Shown piece by piece: positions 1 through 12,589 of a DNA stretch of 64,000 nucleotides (its first letter is position 1; every line of letters starts with the position of its first letter). Both the position numbers and the translations under genes were made by a program. This DNA is from Anastrepha obliqua (lineage: Eukaryota; Arthropoda; Insecta; Diptera; Tephritidae). The notes beneath the pieces were generated by a model. That model was not told the DNA's origin. It saw nothing but the letters and a program-made list of their open reading frames with translations, and did not search any database. The stretch is from positions 61,135,601-61,199,600 of the forward strand of contig NC_072894.1 in assembly GCF_027943255.1 (NCBI RefSeq). The letters are read 5' to 3'.

Positions 1-1795
1 ATGCACGAAAAATTTCCCAATACACTGAAGAAATATATTTTTTGTTTGTTTAATAATTAGCTACCTAACTGTTCTTTTACAAGGCACCGTATAAAAATGT
101 GATGATCTGATGTTTAGTTTTAATCAAAACAGGTCTGTGGGCATCATGAGAAATCTTGTGCTTCCTTAGTTCACGCAGGAATCAGAACTTTTCCCCATGC
201 CTGCTACATGATCTGGTATCTACTTGTTATTGCTGATAAGTATTTGCTCGTAATAGTTGTGCCTGTATTCAAGCTATGCGTGTGGAAGTTAGGAGCCTTG
301 TGCATTAAAAGATTACTGGTTCAAAACAGCTCAGCACGAAGTGTGCGATTTAAAAATAAACTAAAAAATTTGGTTAGACGAGTATACATACACATATATA
401 TTAAACCTACAATTTTGCTGTTATTTGGACGTCTTAAAATGTATTTAAAGTTGTGTATGAATGTCTGATATATTATAACTTTTGCTGTTGCTCGCAAATG
501 AGCTCTTAGAGCTAGCGTAAGTGGGCAAGTAAGCACTAACTTATTTGTAGTGTTCCTATTGACGCAGGCTTGTAGGTTTACCAAAAATATTAATGTATAT
601 TTTTAGATATTCTCCCCGTCAGTTTTAATTTCACTTAATATTACTTAAAAACCACTCATCAGCAAACGAAAGAAAAATTCTTAATAAACTACAAATATTA
701 ACTCTTTTCATAGCTTCACTAATTTCTCAAGTAGTTGTAGTGGCATCGAGTGCCCGGATTTGCTTATTTTCGATTTCTTTCATAAATTGTAATCATATTT
801 CTAGATGAGCAAGGATTTTATTAAGTTAATTTTCTGTTCCTTTTGATAAATAGTCTTACCGTACATGAATGATTTATTGTTAATTTATGTATACCTTGAA
901 AGTCCTGGTGGGGTTCCAATTAATCTGTTATATGTGATTTTTATGGAATGTGTTTTTTTATAGAGATTCGAAGAAAATTTAGATATTTAAAATATTGTGA
1001 CGTTGGAAAGATTTAGTTTAAAGTTAATAAGTTAAATTAATCTGAATAAAAATATTTTAATAAAATCACTTGTCTAAGAAAATTAGATGCTTAGTAATCA
1101 AGTGTATATAAATATATATGGCTAGCCATGTGCACAAAATGAAGAGTTAAGGTTTAAAAAATATATACAAATTTAACATTTGTGTCATTATTTTCATTAT
1201 TTGAAACCTTTGTTTAGCTACATATAAAAGAAAAAAAACAAGGAAAACAAGAAAAACAGCACCCTCAAAATATAGGCTTATTAATATTTTTTTGTTTTAT
1301 TTTTTTAAATTTTGGACCATAGTTCTCAGTAACTATTTATAGAGACGCATGGTAATAATCCTTCTAAATAACTTAAAGTATACTTTTATAAAAATTACTT
1401 AAGTCATCTTTCATCTTAAAATTGCCAAACGTATAAATAAACTAAAGTATTCAAGTAGACTTTAGGGCTCCTTTTTGAAAACCATGCATGCATAAAAATT
1501 ACACCCTTAACAAACGATTTCGATCCTTATGCCATTTTTGAGATATCGGGTTCACTTTTAACTGTGAACAAAACAATTTTGACCTCTTTCAATCCTCTCT
1601 AATAATATCACACTTCAAAACTTAAGCAGGTAATTTATTTTTTCTGTAGCTGGACAATTTTAAATCTCGACGCTTAACAAACTACTGCCTTTTTAGTGCG
1701 GCGTTAAAACAATAATGATCTGTATGCCATACGGATTAGTTGGGAGAGAGAAGGGTTAATCGTTGTATTTATTAAAAAAATTGAGTCAGTAAAAT
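1..1795. other. AT-rich stretch, no gene seen
   Basis: Very AT-rich sequence with short poly-A and poly-T runs. The longest open frames, under 90 codons near 208-584 on both strands, overlap each other and show no recognisable motif. No transposon ends were recognised. Confidence 0.6.
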
Positions 1796-1862
1796 GTTAG
1801 GTTAGCCATGTTTCTTGTCTTAGACAAGACACTCGGTGGCCTAGGGCCCATTGTGATATCTG
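1796..1862 (-). repeat. LINE 3-prime tail fragment
   Basis: About 65 bp that closely match the 3-prime tail of the RNase H LINE at 25863-25940. Both carry GGTTAGG, then a gacaagacactcggtggcc-like block, then GGCCCATTG. On the minus strand it would read as the last bases of a LINE ending in CCTAAC-type repeats. No coding part is attached, so it is a severely 5-prime-truncated copy. Confidence 0.5.
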
Positions 1863-2280
1863 ATTAACCCAGTAAACCTGTGAACTTTTAATAAAAATTT
1901 AATTTTTATTTTAGAGTACTTTTGGGGCAATAAGTTCTATGTGTGAAATTATTGATGTAATTTAGACGTAGAAAAATGTATAAATACGTAAATTTACCTG
2001 ACGTTACGTAAAAACTTAAGCTCACGTATAACGCCTCAAGCCAAATCGAAAAGGTCACGCAATTTTTGGCAGTTCCTATTTTTAGGCTTTAATGTATAGG
2101 TTTTCGTCAATTCAACAACCCGTATTGTAATGTTATGTGCAGCGCTTCCGATGTGAAATAAATTCATATTTTTATAATTTTTATATTTTTTTATATTTAA
2201 TCAAATACTTTATTTTTTGTTTATATTACTTAATTTTTTAAGTTGTGTAAGTTTGCTCTTTTTTAACTAAATAATCGATT
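1863..2280. other. AT-rich stretch, no gene seen
   Basis: No open frame, transposon end or repeat was recognised. Confidence 0.6.
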
Positions 2281-2420
2281 TGAGAATATGGTTTGGCAGC
2301 TGAAATCGGCCATTGATACCATAAGGCCCGATCCATTGGAAGAAGTAGTCAAAAGTTGGACTGATCGAATAGATCATGTAACTCGTATCCGCGACTGATA
2401 TATGCCGGTTATCAAAACCC
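2281..2420 (+). pseudogene. possible transposase C-terminal tail (Tc1/mariner type)
   Basis: A short frame reads about 40 residues including IRPDPLEEVVKSWTDRID before a stop. The spacing of Ile-Arg-Pro, Val and Trp-x-x-Arg-Ile resembles the last helix region of IS630/Tc1/mariner transposases, which usually precedes a Gly-Gly-His motif. That final motif is absent here, and no terminal repeats or catalytic region are present. The call rests only on this pattern and could be chance. Confidence 0.28.
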
Positions 2421-2811
2421 AAAAATAAATACCATGAAATTATCTACCAGATTTTAATAACAAAAAAACGGAAATACCCAAATACTTGATTTAAAGTAGT
2501 AGTTGAATGCAGAACTATTCCAAAGAAGCTGGCTGAGCGGTGCACCGCGAACGATGTCTGAATACAGAGACATTCCCTGAAACTGCACCGCGGATGAGCT
2601 GGCCAAGAGGAAAACTGAACTTAAATCAGTCAATCAGGGGCTGGAGCTATAAGCTCAACCTCACTTATGGGCATTCAAGCATCCTTAGAAACTTCAAGTT
2701 CATCCCTCCACATATCAGTGTATACCCTCGTTTAGTCCAACCGGAACATTCTCCACTCATATTCCGTCAAGGGAAGAGTGGACGGAGGGCTACACTTGGG
2801 GGCAGGGCCTG

Positions 2812-3588
2812 GTGAACTTGTTCACGGATGGATCGAAGTTGGAAGGAAAGGTTTGCGGAGGAGTCTTTTGCGAGGAGCTCCCCATCAGACTCAAATTCAG
2901 GTTACCGGACCACTGCAGTGTGTTCTCGGCAGAGGTAGCTGCAATCAAGGAGGCAGCTGATTGGCTGCTCAAATGCGTACTAACAGTCAAGAAAGTAAAT
3001 ATTTACTCCGACAGCCAAGCGACAATAAGGGCCCTTGGGTCTATGACGGTACATTCGGAATTGGTCAAGGAATGCTTGACCTCACCTTCAACTGCATCCG
3101 AATTCTATGATATCAGCCTCATCTGGGTTCCTGGTCACAGCGACATTGCGGGAAACTGTGAGGCGGATGAGCTGGCCAGACAAGGGACATGTGAGGTGAT
3201 TCCCCTGCGAAGGGAGAGAATTGGGATCCCCCTGAATACCTGCAGTATGCTCCTGAAAAGATGGGCATCGTGCCAACTCAGCGAGCGCTGGGCAAATACA
3301 CACACGTGTAAGGTCGCGAAATCCTTCGGACCACGTGTGGACTGGAGGCGCTCGGGCGAACTTCTGAGGCTGACAAAATATCAGCTCTCTAGTCTAACGG
3401 GTTCTCTCACAGGACGCAATACGCGAGGAATGCATGTTGTGAGACTTGGAATCATCTCGAGTCCTTTTTGCGCTGGATGTATGGAGGATGAGGTGGACTC
3501 ATCTCAGTACCTTCTCCTTAGCTGCCCTGCTCTGGCGGGGCTAAGATCCGAGGTATCTTGGTTTTTACTTCTTTGCTACGCCTGCTGA
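2812..3588 (+). pseudogene. LINE RNase H domain with C-terminal Cys knuckle
   Basis: An open frame of 258 codons, the longest uninterrupted retroelement frame in the window. It encodes a ribonuclease H domain, which in a LINE removes the RNA strand during reverse transcription. The catalytic set is visible: D6 (FTDGS), E41 (SAEVAAIKEA), D67 (YSDSQA) and D119 (GNCEADELA), with VPGHSDIAGN at about 107-115. Near residues 219-238 a CAGC...SCPAL pattern corresponds to the LINE zinc-knuckle tail, with the usual His replaced by Gln. The ATG at 2812 is arbitrary, because the true protein continued upstream from a reverse transcriptase now shifted or missing. It is a fragment, not a gene of its own. 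Confidence 0.82.
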
Positions 3589-3779
3589 TATAGCTGGCGC
3601 TGGCATTAAAAATCTGATAAATTTCATTAGCAGCACAAAGCGGTTGACGCAAACATAGTTATCGTTCGTAATCTGCACGTTCCTAACCATCCCAGCATCA
3701 ACTCTCCCCGCCCTCCCCCTGCATCCCATCCGTCTTTCCCTTCCACCAAGTGTGCTCATACCCTGGGCAACCATACCAA

Positions 3780-3799
3780 CCTAACCTAACCTAACCTAA
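3780..3799 (+). repeat. (CCTAA)4 at LINE 3-prime end
   Basis: Four perfect CCTAA units at the end of the LINE untranslated tail. The complement is TTAGG. Similar short runs sit at the 3-prime ends of the minus-strand LINE copies near 6310-6323, 25864-25870 and 1797-1805. Confidence 0.8.
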
Positions 3800-3839
3800 A
3801 TCAATCAATCTTACATAATATGTAGGCATCGCTTCATCC

Positions 3840-4165
3840 TCAAGCAAGCTGCAACAGTAGCTGGACCACGGATCCCATTGATGGGAGAACTAGACAAACA
3901 TAACTGTGACAAAACTGGGTTCCCATCAATCTAGATCACCTTTCATTAGTACAGATATTGGTATCATCAGCGAGCACTGCCTAATTGAAAACACGAGAGA
4001 AACGTATGCGGTTTCTCTCAAATCACTTTTGTCGCAGCAGGAACGAGGAGGAGGTGGGGAGCGCTGAATACTTCATTTGCCACTGCATAGCTGTTGCCAT
4101 AAGACAACAACGCTATCTAAACTGTTGTTTCCTTGGGGAGTGGCAACAAGCCACCCGATCTCGTT
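3840..4165 (+). pseudogene. LINE C-terminal Cys/His knuckle fragment
   Basis: The frame from 3985 gives FCRSRNEEEVGSAEYFICHC, the diverged CRSC...E..EHFxCxC knuckle found after RNase H in R1/LOA-like LINEs. Another frame just upstream (about 3960) gives a piece resembling the preceding linker. It lies right after the tail of the 2.5-3.8 kb copy and belongs to a different, more decayed copy in the same orientation. Confidence 0.55.
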
Positions 4166-5377
4166 AAATATTATATTTATTTGAAAGACCGATGCTATAT
4201 TCATCGATAGCATATCGAGAGCACATATAGTGATATTCCATTTGAAAGAAAGTATTCTGCATCATCTGAATAAACAAATATGTGAATGCTTACGTTCTAG
4301 AAGCGCCTGAATTATTTAATTATCAAAAAGCTACTTCACATATACTCATACAACTTTCAGTTTTCATCACCGACTCTGTACAGAATATTTGCAAGCACAC
4401 ATACTTATACATATACTTATGTGTAAAAACATTACGCTGCAGACATATGCACATATATTTTCCAATTAGACTGCGCACGTCAATTGCCTTTCTCTGAGTT
4501 TACACCATTAAATCTGATACGTATTACTATAATAAAATCCCAAATTGCAAAAAAATTGTTTTGTTTTGTTTTTTCCTTCACCGACAACTGAAACTATTAA
4601 AATACACCCACGGATGGCTGACCTTTTTCGGCTTTGCATAATTTAACGGTAATGCTCATTAAGCACAATAAAACAACAATCGTAATAAAATCCTACATCT
4701 GCAATGACACGCAATGAAAGTGGAAATTTCTTTTCAATAAAAATGCAAAAGACATGTCAATGAAAACACTTTTAACGCAATCGACCCGAAAGTGCAAAAA
4801 CAACAACAAAGAGACGAACATCCAGCTAGGGTGAAAGTAAATTGCGAACTCGAAGTGCGATTGACTACCAATTTTCTGGGCGGGCGCATACTAATCAACC
4901 AACAAATTCAGTTCATTCAAATGGAGAAAAACAAATAACACTCCCCGTCATAGCTGCAAAAACTTTGAACCCACTCATTATCTAACAAAATATTTACTCT
5001 TCTCTTTTCTCTGAAATATATAAATACATGTATGTATGTATATGATATGCACCAACACATTTACGCTGATTACGTGAGCTGTGAATTGATGTTGCAAGTG
5101 GAAAGAGGAAATGAAATCATATTAAATGAAAAGAAAATTATCTAAAATCTCTTCAGTAAAATCAATGACCGTGAAAAAAATAAATTAGCAAAATTCAGTG
5201 CAGTGGATACATTTACATATATACAAGAGGTTGGTTAAAAAGTTAGTTAAAAGTTAAATATAAATTTTTGTATACTAGGATGAGCCATTTCTTTGGTTTT
5301 CAAATTGGTTCTTCATTTTTCAAAATATACATAATAATATAAAATAAATAAACAATTGGCTCGCATACTTCGGTTAG
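4166..5377. other. no gene seen
   Basis: AT-rich sequence with a short ATGT-type run near 5028-5043 and a GTTTT run near 4557-4571. No coding or mobile signature was recognised. Confidence 0.6.
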
Positions 5378-5634
5378 GTGTTTGGCCGAGGTCTTCCTCG
5401 TATTTGGGGTGTGCGTCTTGATGTTGTTCTAGAAATGAAGAACTTTAACTCGACACCGAATGGGAGATATTATTTCATGGCAGAAATACACTCGGTGGCT
5501 TGCCATTGCCTGCCGAGGGGCGACCGCTATTAGAAAAAAACTTTTTCTTTATTCTTGTGTTTCATGGAGATTCGGACCGGAGATACGTTCTCCGAATGGT
5601 AGTTACGCACCAACCCTTTCGGCTACGGCGGCCG
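5378..5634 (-). mobile_element. tRNA-derived SINE, copy A
   Basis: A near full-length copy of the SINE family best preserved at 57640-57930, here reversed. The tRNA-like head is at the right end (complement of CGGCTACGGCGGCCG), then a B-box-like segment (complement of agattcggaccgg), the body (complement of GGCAGAAATACACTCGG and TTGCCATTGCCTGCCGAGGGGCGACCGC as separate blocks), and the 3-prime end (complement of GGTGTTTGGCCGAGG). It has no coding capacity and would depend on a LINE for mobility. Confidence 0.8.
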
Positions 5635-6302
5635 AACAATAATATGATGGGTCTAAATTTGGACTATATCTACGTGTTTTTCATTCCTGTGTAGAATTGC
5701 CGTAGTATTCTCACATAATTTTCAGACTATAAACAGTGACTATCATATTCCCAGCCGATTGTGTCCCTTTGAATTCCTTAAGGGGGGCATCATTTTTGGT
5801 GTGGCAAGGCTCTTGCTTAGACGTGGGTTCATAGTGATGAATTCTCATTTCGTCTTCTGTTTTAAATTGATTGATAAAATCATTTCTGTTCCCGCTACAC
5901 AGATTTAAGAACTCCCATGAACACTCGCAGCCTCTGCAGGGAAAAATATTAGTTGGTAACTAAAATACTGTCAACTAATTCTAGCTCAACTAATTCGTGT
6001 TCACTTTATTTTCCATTCTAGTAAGTGGTATTCGCGATACAGCGAACTCCCTCGAATTGCCAATTATCCGATCTTGCATCATGCATAAAAAAAAATTGAG
6101 TCAGGTATGTAGCTAAAACAACCAGTTTTGGACGAGTTAATATATAATATATAAAAAAACGTCCATTCCATTTCCAAGATTTAAACTATTCATTTTAGTA
6201 CTAAAAGAGTGCACAGTTATTTCTAAAAATTAATTCAAACTTCTTTCAGGTACGGAAATTGATTCAACATTCAAAAACCGTTTCGGGCTTATGTAAACTA
6301 CA
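5635..6302. other. no gene seen
   Basis: AT-rich, with no recognised repeat or frame. Confidence 0.55.
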
Positions 6303-7345
6303 TATTAGTTGGTTAGGTTAGGTATATCCGGCTGATCCCAATAGATCTCACATAGACCACAAGGGTCCGTATTGTGACCAGTTGTTGTTGTTGCGTCGTG
6401 TTAAACATAGTTCATGATACATGGCTTCGCGAGCTTTAATAAACAATCTAAACTTTTGTCAGCAATATCCTTCAGATAAGAAAAGTTTACCGATCCAAGG
6501 CAGTTGTAACGAGTTCTGCTTAGAGCAGGGCAGTGACAAAGGAGGTGTTGTAATGTACCCCTTTTTCCTTCGCATCACTTACATGCTTCGCTCTGGACCA
6601 ATTTCATTTTAGCTGCGTGATATGGAGTGAGACATTGTCCTATCAATATTCCAATCAGTATTTTACATTTCTTCCTTAGGAGTGATGGAATACAGTTGGT
6701 TGTTTTCGTGTTGTAAGTTCGTAGCATTATTTTGGAAATCCTGTAGGAGGTCTCGGCTTCACATATAGACTGTGCTTCCAGAATTCCTTGTTCCTTGTCT
6801 AGTTTCGTCTTCAAAATGGAAAGTGGATTATATATGTTCGAGTTCTAAGTAAACAACCTCGTCAACTCTTTCATTTCACTCTATTCCCTTGTGCACTGCT
6901 ACCCATTAAATTGTGACCTGTTTATTCCCGCAGAGCTCATCTAGTTTGAATCTACAGTATTGCGCGGATTACTCATAGTCATTACAGCTATTACTGCTTT
7001 AATAGCAACTTGACTATCGATGAAGATGTTTGTGCGAATGTCCAGAGAAATAAATTTCAAGGCTAATTCAGTTGCTTTGGTTTCATCATAGATCTCAGCT
7101 TGAAATATGTTAGAGTGATTGGGAAGCCAAAGACTTTTGAACATTAAATTGAGCGCAAAAGACAGGTGATTCTATCCCTTTCGTCATTTTTGATCTATGT
7201 AAAGAGATTATATATAGGTGGTAACTGTATTCTAAGCCCTTCTGCCAGCCATTCTGTTCTTTTACAAAACCAAGCATCTTGCCAAAGTTTACTTCTAAAA
7301 TAAGGTAGTTCCGGTATAGGTATGTCCTGTATATTAAAAAAACAA
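6303..7345 (-). mobile_element. RNase H LINE relic, minus strand
   Basis: Reading right to left, the complement of 7195-7345 gives a linker with WLAEGLRIQLPPIYN. Then 6941-7144 gives the RNase H block (LPNHSNIFQAEIYDETKATE, then IFIDSQVAIKAV), 6575-6814 gives the region after RNase H (LRKKCKILIGILIGQCLTPY), and the 3-prime end comes at about 6310 with CCTAACCTAACC. The frame is broken by stops and shifts between these blocks. Family and tail match the copy at 2.5-3.8 kb in the opposite orientation. A SINE abuts its 5-prime side. Confidence 0.7.
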
Positions 7346-7370
7346 AAAAAATAAATTATTAGCACGTACA

Positions 7371-7627
7371 CTTTGTGGTGTGCGTTTTGATGTTGATGCA
7401 CAAATGGAGGCATCTACCGTTTTGAGCCGACTCCGCATGGCAAATGGCTTTTATGTGGAGTTTTTTATGGCAGAAATACACTCAAAGATTTGCCATTGTC
7501 TGTCGTAGGGCGACAGCTATTAGAAAAAACTTTTACTACAAGTATTATTTGATGTTCATGCAGGGAGATTCGAACTTAAGCAATCCCAAATGCTAGGTAC
7601 GCAACAACCCATACGGCTACGGCGGGC
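7371..7627 (-). mobile_element. tRNA-derived SINE, copy B
   Basis: A reversed copy of the SINE described at 57640-57930. It retains the head (complement of CGGCTACGGCGGGCG), the B box (complement of GAGATTCGAACTT) and the body, but lacks the extreme 3-prime GGTGTTTGGCC end. The body shows two extra small insertions around 7430-7460. Confidence 0.75.
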
Positions 7628-9499
7628 GCCTGTACCATAAATGTTGCTGTGACCAAAAAGTTTTTGTGAGAATTGTCCAGTCAACCTCAGTCTTAGTTTT
7701 AGTCTTAGGTTTTAGCTGAGTTTCTTACCATTAACTTCATTGTATGCCAGTTGAGAGGTCTTTCTATTGCTTACTTACACCATAAGTAATCCCAAACAAA
7801 TCTTAAAAAAAAGCTTAATAAATAAAGTTTAAGGTATTTCTTTTAGGAACACAACTAAAATTAATGCTATGTAAATTTCAGATTAATATTTTATGGATTC
7901 CGTGCTGCGAGGATTTTTCTGTAAATAAGTTGTGAGTGTTTGCGAAAAAGTTTCCCATGCGCAAATGGCGTGAAATAATTATTTCTTTTGGCTTTGAAAG
8001 TTTCAACTTAACTTTTCAGAAATCTGACTTTACTGACTTATGATGCGAGACTACATATACCATAAAGTACATAAATTGTAGGAAAATGATGCACTTTGAA
8101 ATAGTGTTTTTAGAATACCTGCATTCGGTATTTTCTATACCCTTAAATAATCCTCTAAACATCGCGAGTTTCAAATCTTTTTACCTAATTTGTCAACTAA
8201 TTTGTAGACAGATTGACAATTTTGCTACTGCTTTTAATACAGTCAATGACCAACTGGTCTATTAAATACCAGTTTCTGTACTAGAATGCTACTATATTAG
8301 ATCGGATTTTACGTGCCTGGGTTTTCTTGAGTAGTGTGAGTATTCTGGTGAGGTGTGAGCATTCCCGACACCCATATAGCGCAGGCGGCAGACTTTCCGA
8401 AATGTTATTGGGTGATATCCAAAATGATGAAAGGTAATATTCCATTTCACCTCTGCTGTTTGTTAATTTTTCAAGCGTTCATCAGTAGGAAATGTTTTTT
8501 GGGATGGCAACTTAATCAGTCTGCCTGTCCGCTAATTGTTTTCACTTAACCATGTTCTTTGCCTGATTATGTCGCTTATAAATAATTTTGGTTTCTAGGC
8601 AATAATCGAAAAAAATGCCTTTCGCGTTTGCTACTCCTCCATTTCTTACCCTCCCTCATAATACATATTTATTTGGAGAACACGCTGATACTTTGATCCA
8701 ATAGTAACAAGCCAGGGAGGTTTCCGTTCGCACTGAACTTTAAACATCACAATAAAAGTGAAAATATCACTTTGAAAAATGTTTTCGGTACCGGGTAAAA
8801 ATACACGTTTTCTCTGCTTGAACACTTTCCGAGGCAAAGAATTCGAATTAATTTAACGCAATGCTTTTGATTGTTTTTTCCTGTTTTTGTTTTGCAAACA
8901 ATGTTTCGATCGTTTTTTAGTTGTTTTCCTTCTTCTTTCAGTTTCGTTTGAGATTTTAAATAGCGTTTGGCCACCCGTCCGTACCGTTATTGCTGTAAAG
9001 ATTTGCGCTTGCTTCTATCACAATTTTTCGGCCAACCGGTCTGCCAGCTATCTATTTCCTACCCCAGGCAAAGCCCACAATTTGGCTTAAATGTATGTAC
9101 TTATTAGCAATTCGACAATTTCCTTTTCGTATTAGCTGCAATGTACGAATCTTCCACAAGGGAATTGAATCAAAGAATGGATGCAGAAATTGAAAAAATA
9201 GGGAGCATTACAATGTAATAAGCGCAGAAAAAAACTGAAAAAGGAAAATAAGGCAAAACCAGTCGAGTGAAAGCAAGGAATGTGAAAAGGGTGTGAGAAA
9301 TTTTGCTAATAGAGGTTTGACGGCATTGCTCAGAGCGAAGAGACAAATAATCTGTTGTACCATCTATACATATATACTTACGTCTGTGCAAGCTGTGATA
9401 AAAAAATAACGCAAATAAAATAAAAAATTTACAATGTAGCAGTGTCACGAACTGTAAAATTATACATTAAGAGTAACAAGTAAAGACTGAACTCCCTGC
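7628..9499. other. no gene seen
   Basis: About 1.9 kb with only short random frames (under 95 codons, both strands). No repeat family recognised elsewhere in the window occurs here. Confidence 0.55.
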
Positions 9500-10920
9500 T
9501 GCTAAAGAGAGGCCCCTAAAGAGAGGCAGTTGCCATGCCACAGTTTACGCTGACGATTTGGCAAACGCGGTTAGTGACAAATATCCAAGCACGCTCATTG
9601 ATGTTCTGCGCTCTAACAGAGAGTAGAGGACTCAGAATACCCCCCGATAAAACTGAACTAATTATCTTTAAAAGGAAACATAGACCGCCAACAGTCTCCC
9701 CGATAATTTTCAAGGTTGTGGAGATTCCTTTGAAGGGAAATGTTTAATATTTACTTAGAACTCATATTACGGCAGCGCAGGACAGGACACTTACGTTGAT
9801 ATCTAATATTGAGAAAAGGGTTCAAAAGCCCAACATTGCATTGCACACATGCAAAAAAGCGGTCGAAATCAAATGGAAATTAATACCTCAAATCACACAC
9901 TAGCTTCACACCTCGACACTTTAGCCTATTTAACTGTATGGAATACTTGTGTGGTGGCCATCAACTGCGTTTTTATGCATCACCGGCGCTTCAGGGCTGA
10001 CCCCTAATAAAGCGCTCGAGGTGCTATAATCAAGAAATCGGCTACTTTTTCCCTAAAACCACCTTAAACATCCTCTTCAAGACTAGCATCCCGTCAAGAA
10101 GAGAGTGGAAAACTCAAAGACCATGGACAAGGGGGGAAATCAATTTTTACACGCATGGATGCAAGCTAGAAAATAAAGTAGGCTATGGAGTGTTTTCGAA
10201 AGAATTAGCATACGGGTTATCTGACTGACTACCGGGCTACTATAGCGTCTATCAGGCAGAAGTCTTGGCCATAAAGGAGGTAACTGTGTATCTTAACACT
10301 CACGGCGTAATAAAAACTACGTTAAATATCTTTTCGGAAGGAGGCCATTAAATCAACTGAGGCAGTTATACTGAGGTCAAAAGTTGTTCAAGAAATCCTG
10401 CCAGCTGTAAATGATGTTAGCATCGTGTTCCAGGTCAGCCTTATTTGGGTTCTGATATACATATAGAGATACTGAACGAAATTTCAGAGACGATGAGCTG
10501 GCCAGAAAGGGTACTAATCTTCCACTGCTTGAAAACAGAAGCAATATTGGGATATCTCTAGCAACTTCCAAATTAGGGATACAAAATAATATTCTCCAGG
10601 AGGCCAATAGGTAATGGAGAGAAGAAAATACTTCTGTTACAACCAGGATAAGTTGGCCGCAAATAGATAAGAAGAAATCAGAAGAATGATTCAACCTCTC
10701 AGGAGAAAACATCTGGAAAGTCATTGGTTGTTAGATAGGCTTGGAGTATTTCTAATTTCGCATGAATACTGTAGAAGTTGTAGGGACGAGAATTGTCGAG
10801 CCTTAGCCAGGAGTAGAGCAAGGTTGTTAGGAAAATATTATTTTTACTCTTTTATGGAACAATCTGGTGTTGGAATAAAACCCACCCTACGCTTCATAAG
10901 AGCATCTAATTGTGTTACAT
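9500..10920 (+). mobile_element. RNase H LINE relic with RT YADD motif
   Basis: The longest LINE relic in the window, in several frames. At about 9545-9560 a frame reads VYADDLANAVSD, the reverse-transcriptase catalytic Tyr-Ala-Asp-Asp. The frame at 9535-9747 continues with PPDKTELIIFKRKHR and EIPLKGNV, the RT region after the catalytic loop. Around 10140-10330 an RNase H domain is readable (ENKVGYGVFSKELAYG, YSVYQAEVLAIKEV), with its first Asp changed to His in FYTHG. At 10686-10922 the C-terminal knuckle reads YCRSCRDENC followed by LRFIRASN. Stops and shifts are frequent, so it is long dead. It is the same group as the 2.5 kb copy, and 13.1 kb is a close relative at the tail. Confidence 0.72.
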
Positions 10921-12589
10921 AGCGGTACCACAAAAGACCTACATACATGGTCTAAGTGAGTTGGCGACTCTAACCCGACTATCACCAAAACCTGCCCTGT
11001 TCTAACCAGTACGGCCGAATGCTTCGGACCGAACTTTATGCAGACTACCAGGAAGGTCGTCCAAGATACTTAAGGACATTTTTATTTAAGTATTTTCTGA
11101 TTAATATTGATGACGTGATACCAAAAATTTTACTGTATTCGAGATATCCGATTTCAAAGGTTATTAAAAAAATATTTGTCAACTTCTTTGAAATGTTAAT
11201 CCAAAGGTCCGATTTTTTGATTCTGGTTTTTCTGTTAATAGAAATAGGTATATCACGTTTTTATTGCTTTCTGAAAATTACTGTTATTGAGCTAGTCAAT
11301 AGCTTTGAATTATGGCTATTGACCGATTTTGACGATTTTCAATACTAATCATCCTCGGACAATGAGTAATATGTGTAGCAGATTTCATTAAAATACTAGT
11401 ATATGTCTATATCTCAGTCTCTTTATGCTGTTACATAAAACCCGTACGTGAACAAAATTATAATACCCTTATTTACAAGTCCATGCGGGTATAAAAACGT
11501 AGTATTTCGATTATAAGTATAAAAAAAATCAGCACTTTTTAATGCAGTGAATAAATGGTGTTCGAATCTGGTGGTTTATTAATTTTTAATTACCTTTGTA
11601 TATTTTATGTGATCAAGTACAATATCTAGACAGATTTAAAGTGCATTTGCTATAAGAATGGATTTATTTTTCAGTAGTTACTTTATTAAGTTTGGCAATC
11701 ATTTTACAAGTCTGAACAACGCTTTTGTAATGACGTTTTTAAAATTTGCTGAATATAGTTAACGTTCAGAATATTCAACTTAAACTCTTTTAACACACTT
11801 TGCTTCTACACTTATTCCAATCAGTTTTACGAAGGGGAAACAAAAACGAGTGTAAAATATATTACATAGTCATATATATGTATGTACAAATATAATTTTC
11901 GACCACAGAATATTTTTATCTTAGAGTTTTGGAGGCAAGTTGAAATCTGCGAAATTACACCTACATATTTTAAACTGCTGTTGCAGCACTAAAATTTTTG
12001 CAATTAGGGCGGAGGCCGAAATATAGCGAATAGAATAGAAAAAAATAGATTAGTTGCAAATTTTTTGCAATTTTGGCTTCCTTCTTTGTCCCGATATGGT
12101 AACAGCTGCGGTGGCAGCCATTCATTGCCCGCAGTTGGTTAGCAAAGTGGCGTTAGTTGCTGAAAATGAGTGCATTGACCCGCTGCTTTGGTCAAAGCTG
12201 TGGCGTTTAATTAACGTAACAAAAGTATTTTTTTAAACGGATTTTTTGTCGTTGGTGTAAAAGAAAGCAATGGGATAACTTCTATGTTGTATGAAATGGA
12301 AATATTGCTGAGGAATGTAAAAAAACTCGAAGGCACAAATTCTTGGGATATTTCTTATTCGAATAGTCCCACTTTACATACATAAAATATTTTGGAAAAT
12401 TAAATTAAGTATAGAGTTAAGAGTTTAAGAGAACGGATATTGATTCAAATATATCTTCTGTATGTTTTTCTTTGTTTGTGAGATTACCTACCGGTTGATG
12501 TACCGAACATTTTAAATTTCTGTACACGAAAACTAGTTTATGCAGAAGTTTTTTCTATTCAAAAGTTATTGTAATTATATTTAAGTATT
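10921..12589. other. no gene seen
   Basis: AT-rich. A 109-codon frame at 11019-11348 has no motif and a composition typical of random AT-rich sequence. Confidence 0.5.

Larger units (their letters stand above)
2540..3799 (+). mobile_element. 5-prime-truncated RNase H LINE (R1/LOA-like), 3-prime end
   Basis: The 3-prime portion of a non-LTR retrotransposon. Frames upstream of 2812 are shifted but still give SREEWTEG-like and WGQGLVNLFTDGS-like pieces that lead into the RNase H domain. The coding part is followed by about 190 bp of untranslated tail that ends in four CCTAA pentamers. No reverse transcriptase is present, so this is a typical dead-on-arrival copy. The domain order (RT lost, RNase H, Cys/His knuckle) fits R1/LOA/I-group LINEs; the exact clade cannot be set by eye. 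Sister copies lie at 6.3, 9.5, 13.1, 25.9, 55.2 and 61.0 kb. Confidence 0.8.

Noticed and set aside
2778..2960. Frames overlapping the RNase H ORF
   Set aside because: Shadow frames of the 2812-3588 domain; the domain frame has all RNase H motifs.
3780..3799. Telomere or internal telomeric array
   Set aside because: Only four units, placed exactly at a LINE 3-prime end; flies lack TTAGG telomeres.
11019..11348. 109-codon plus-strand frame
   Set aside because: Rich in Ile, Leu and Phe as random AT-rich DNA gives. No recognisable domain.
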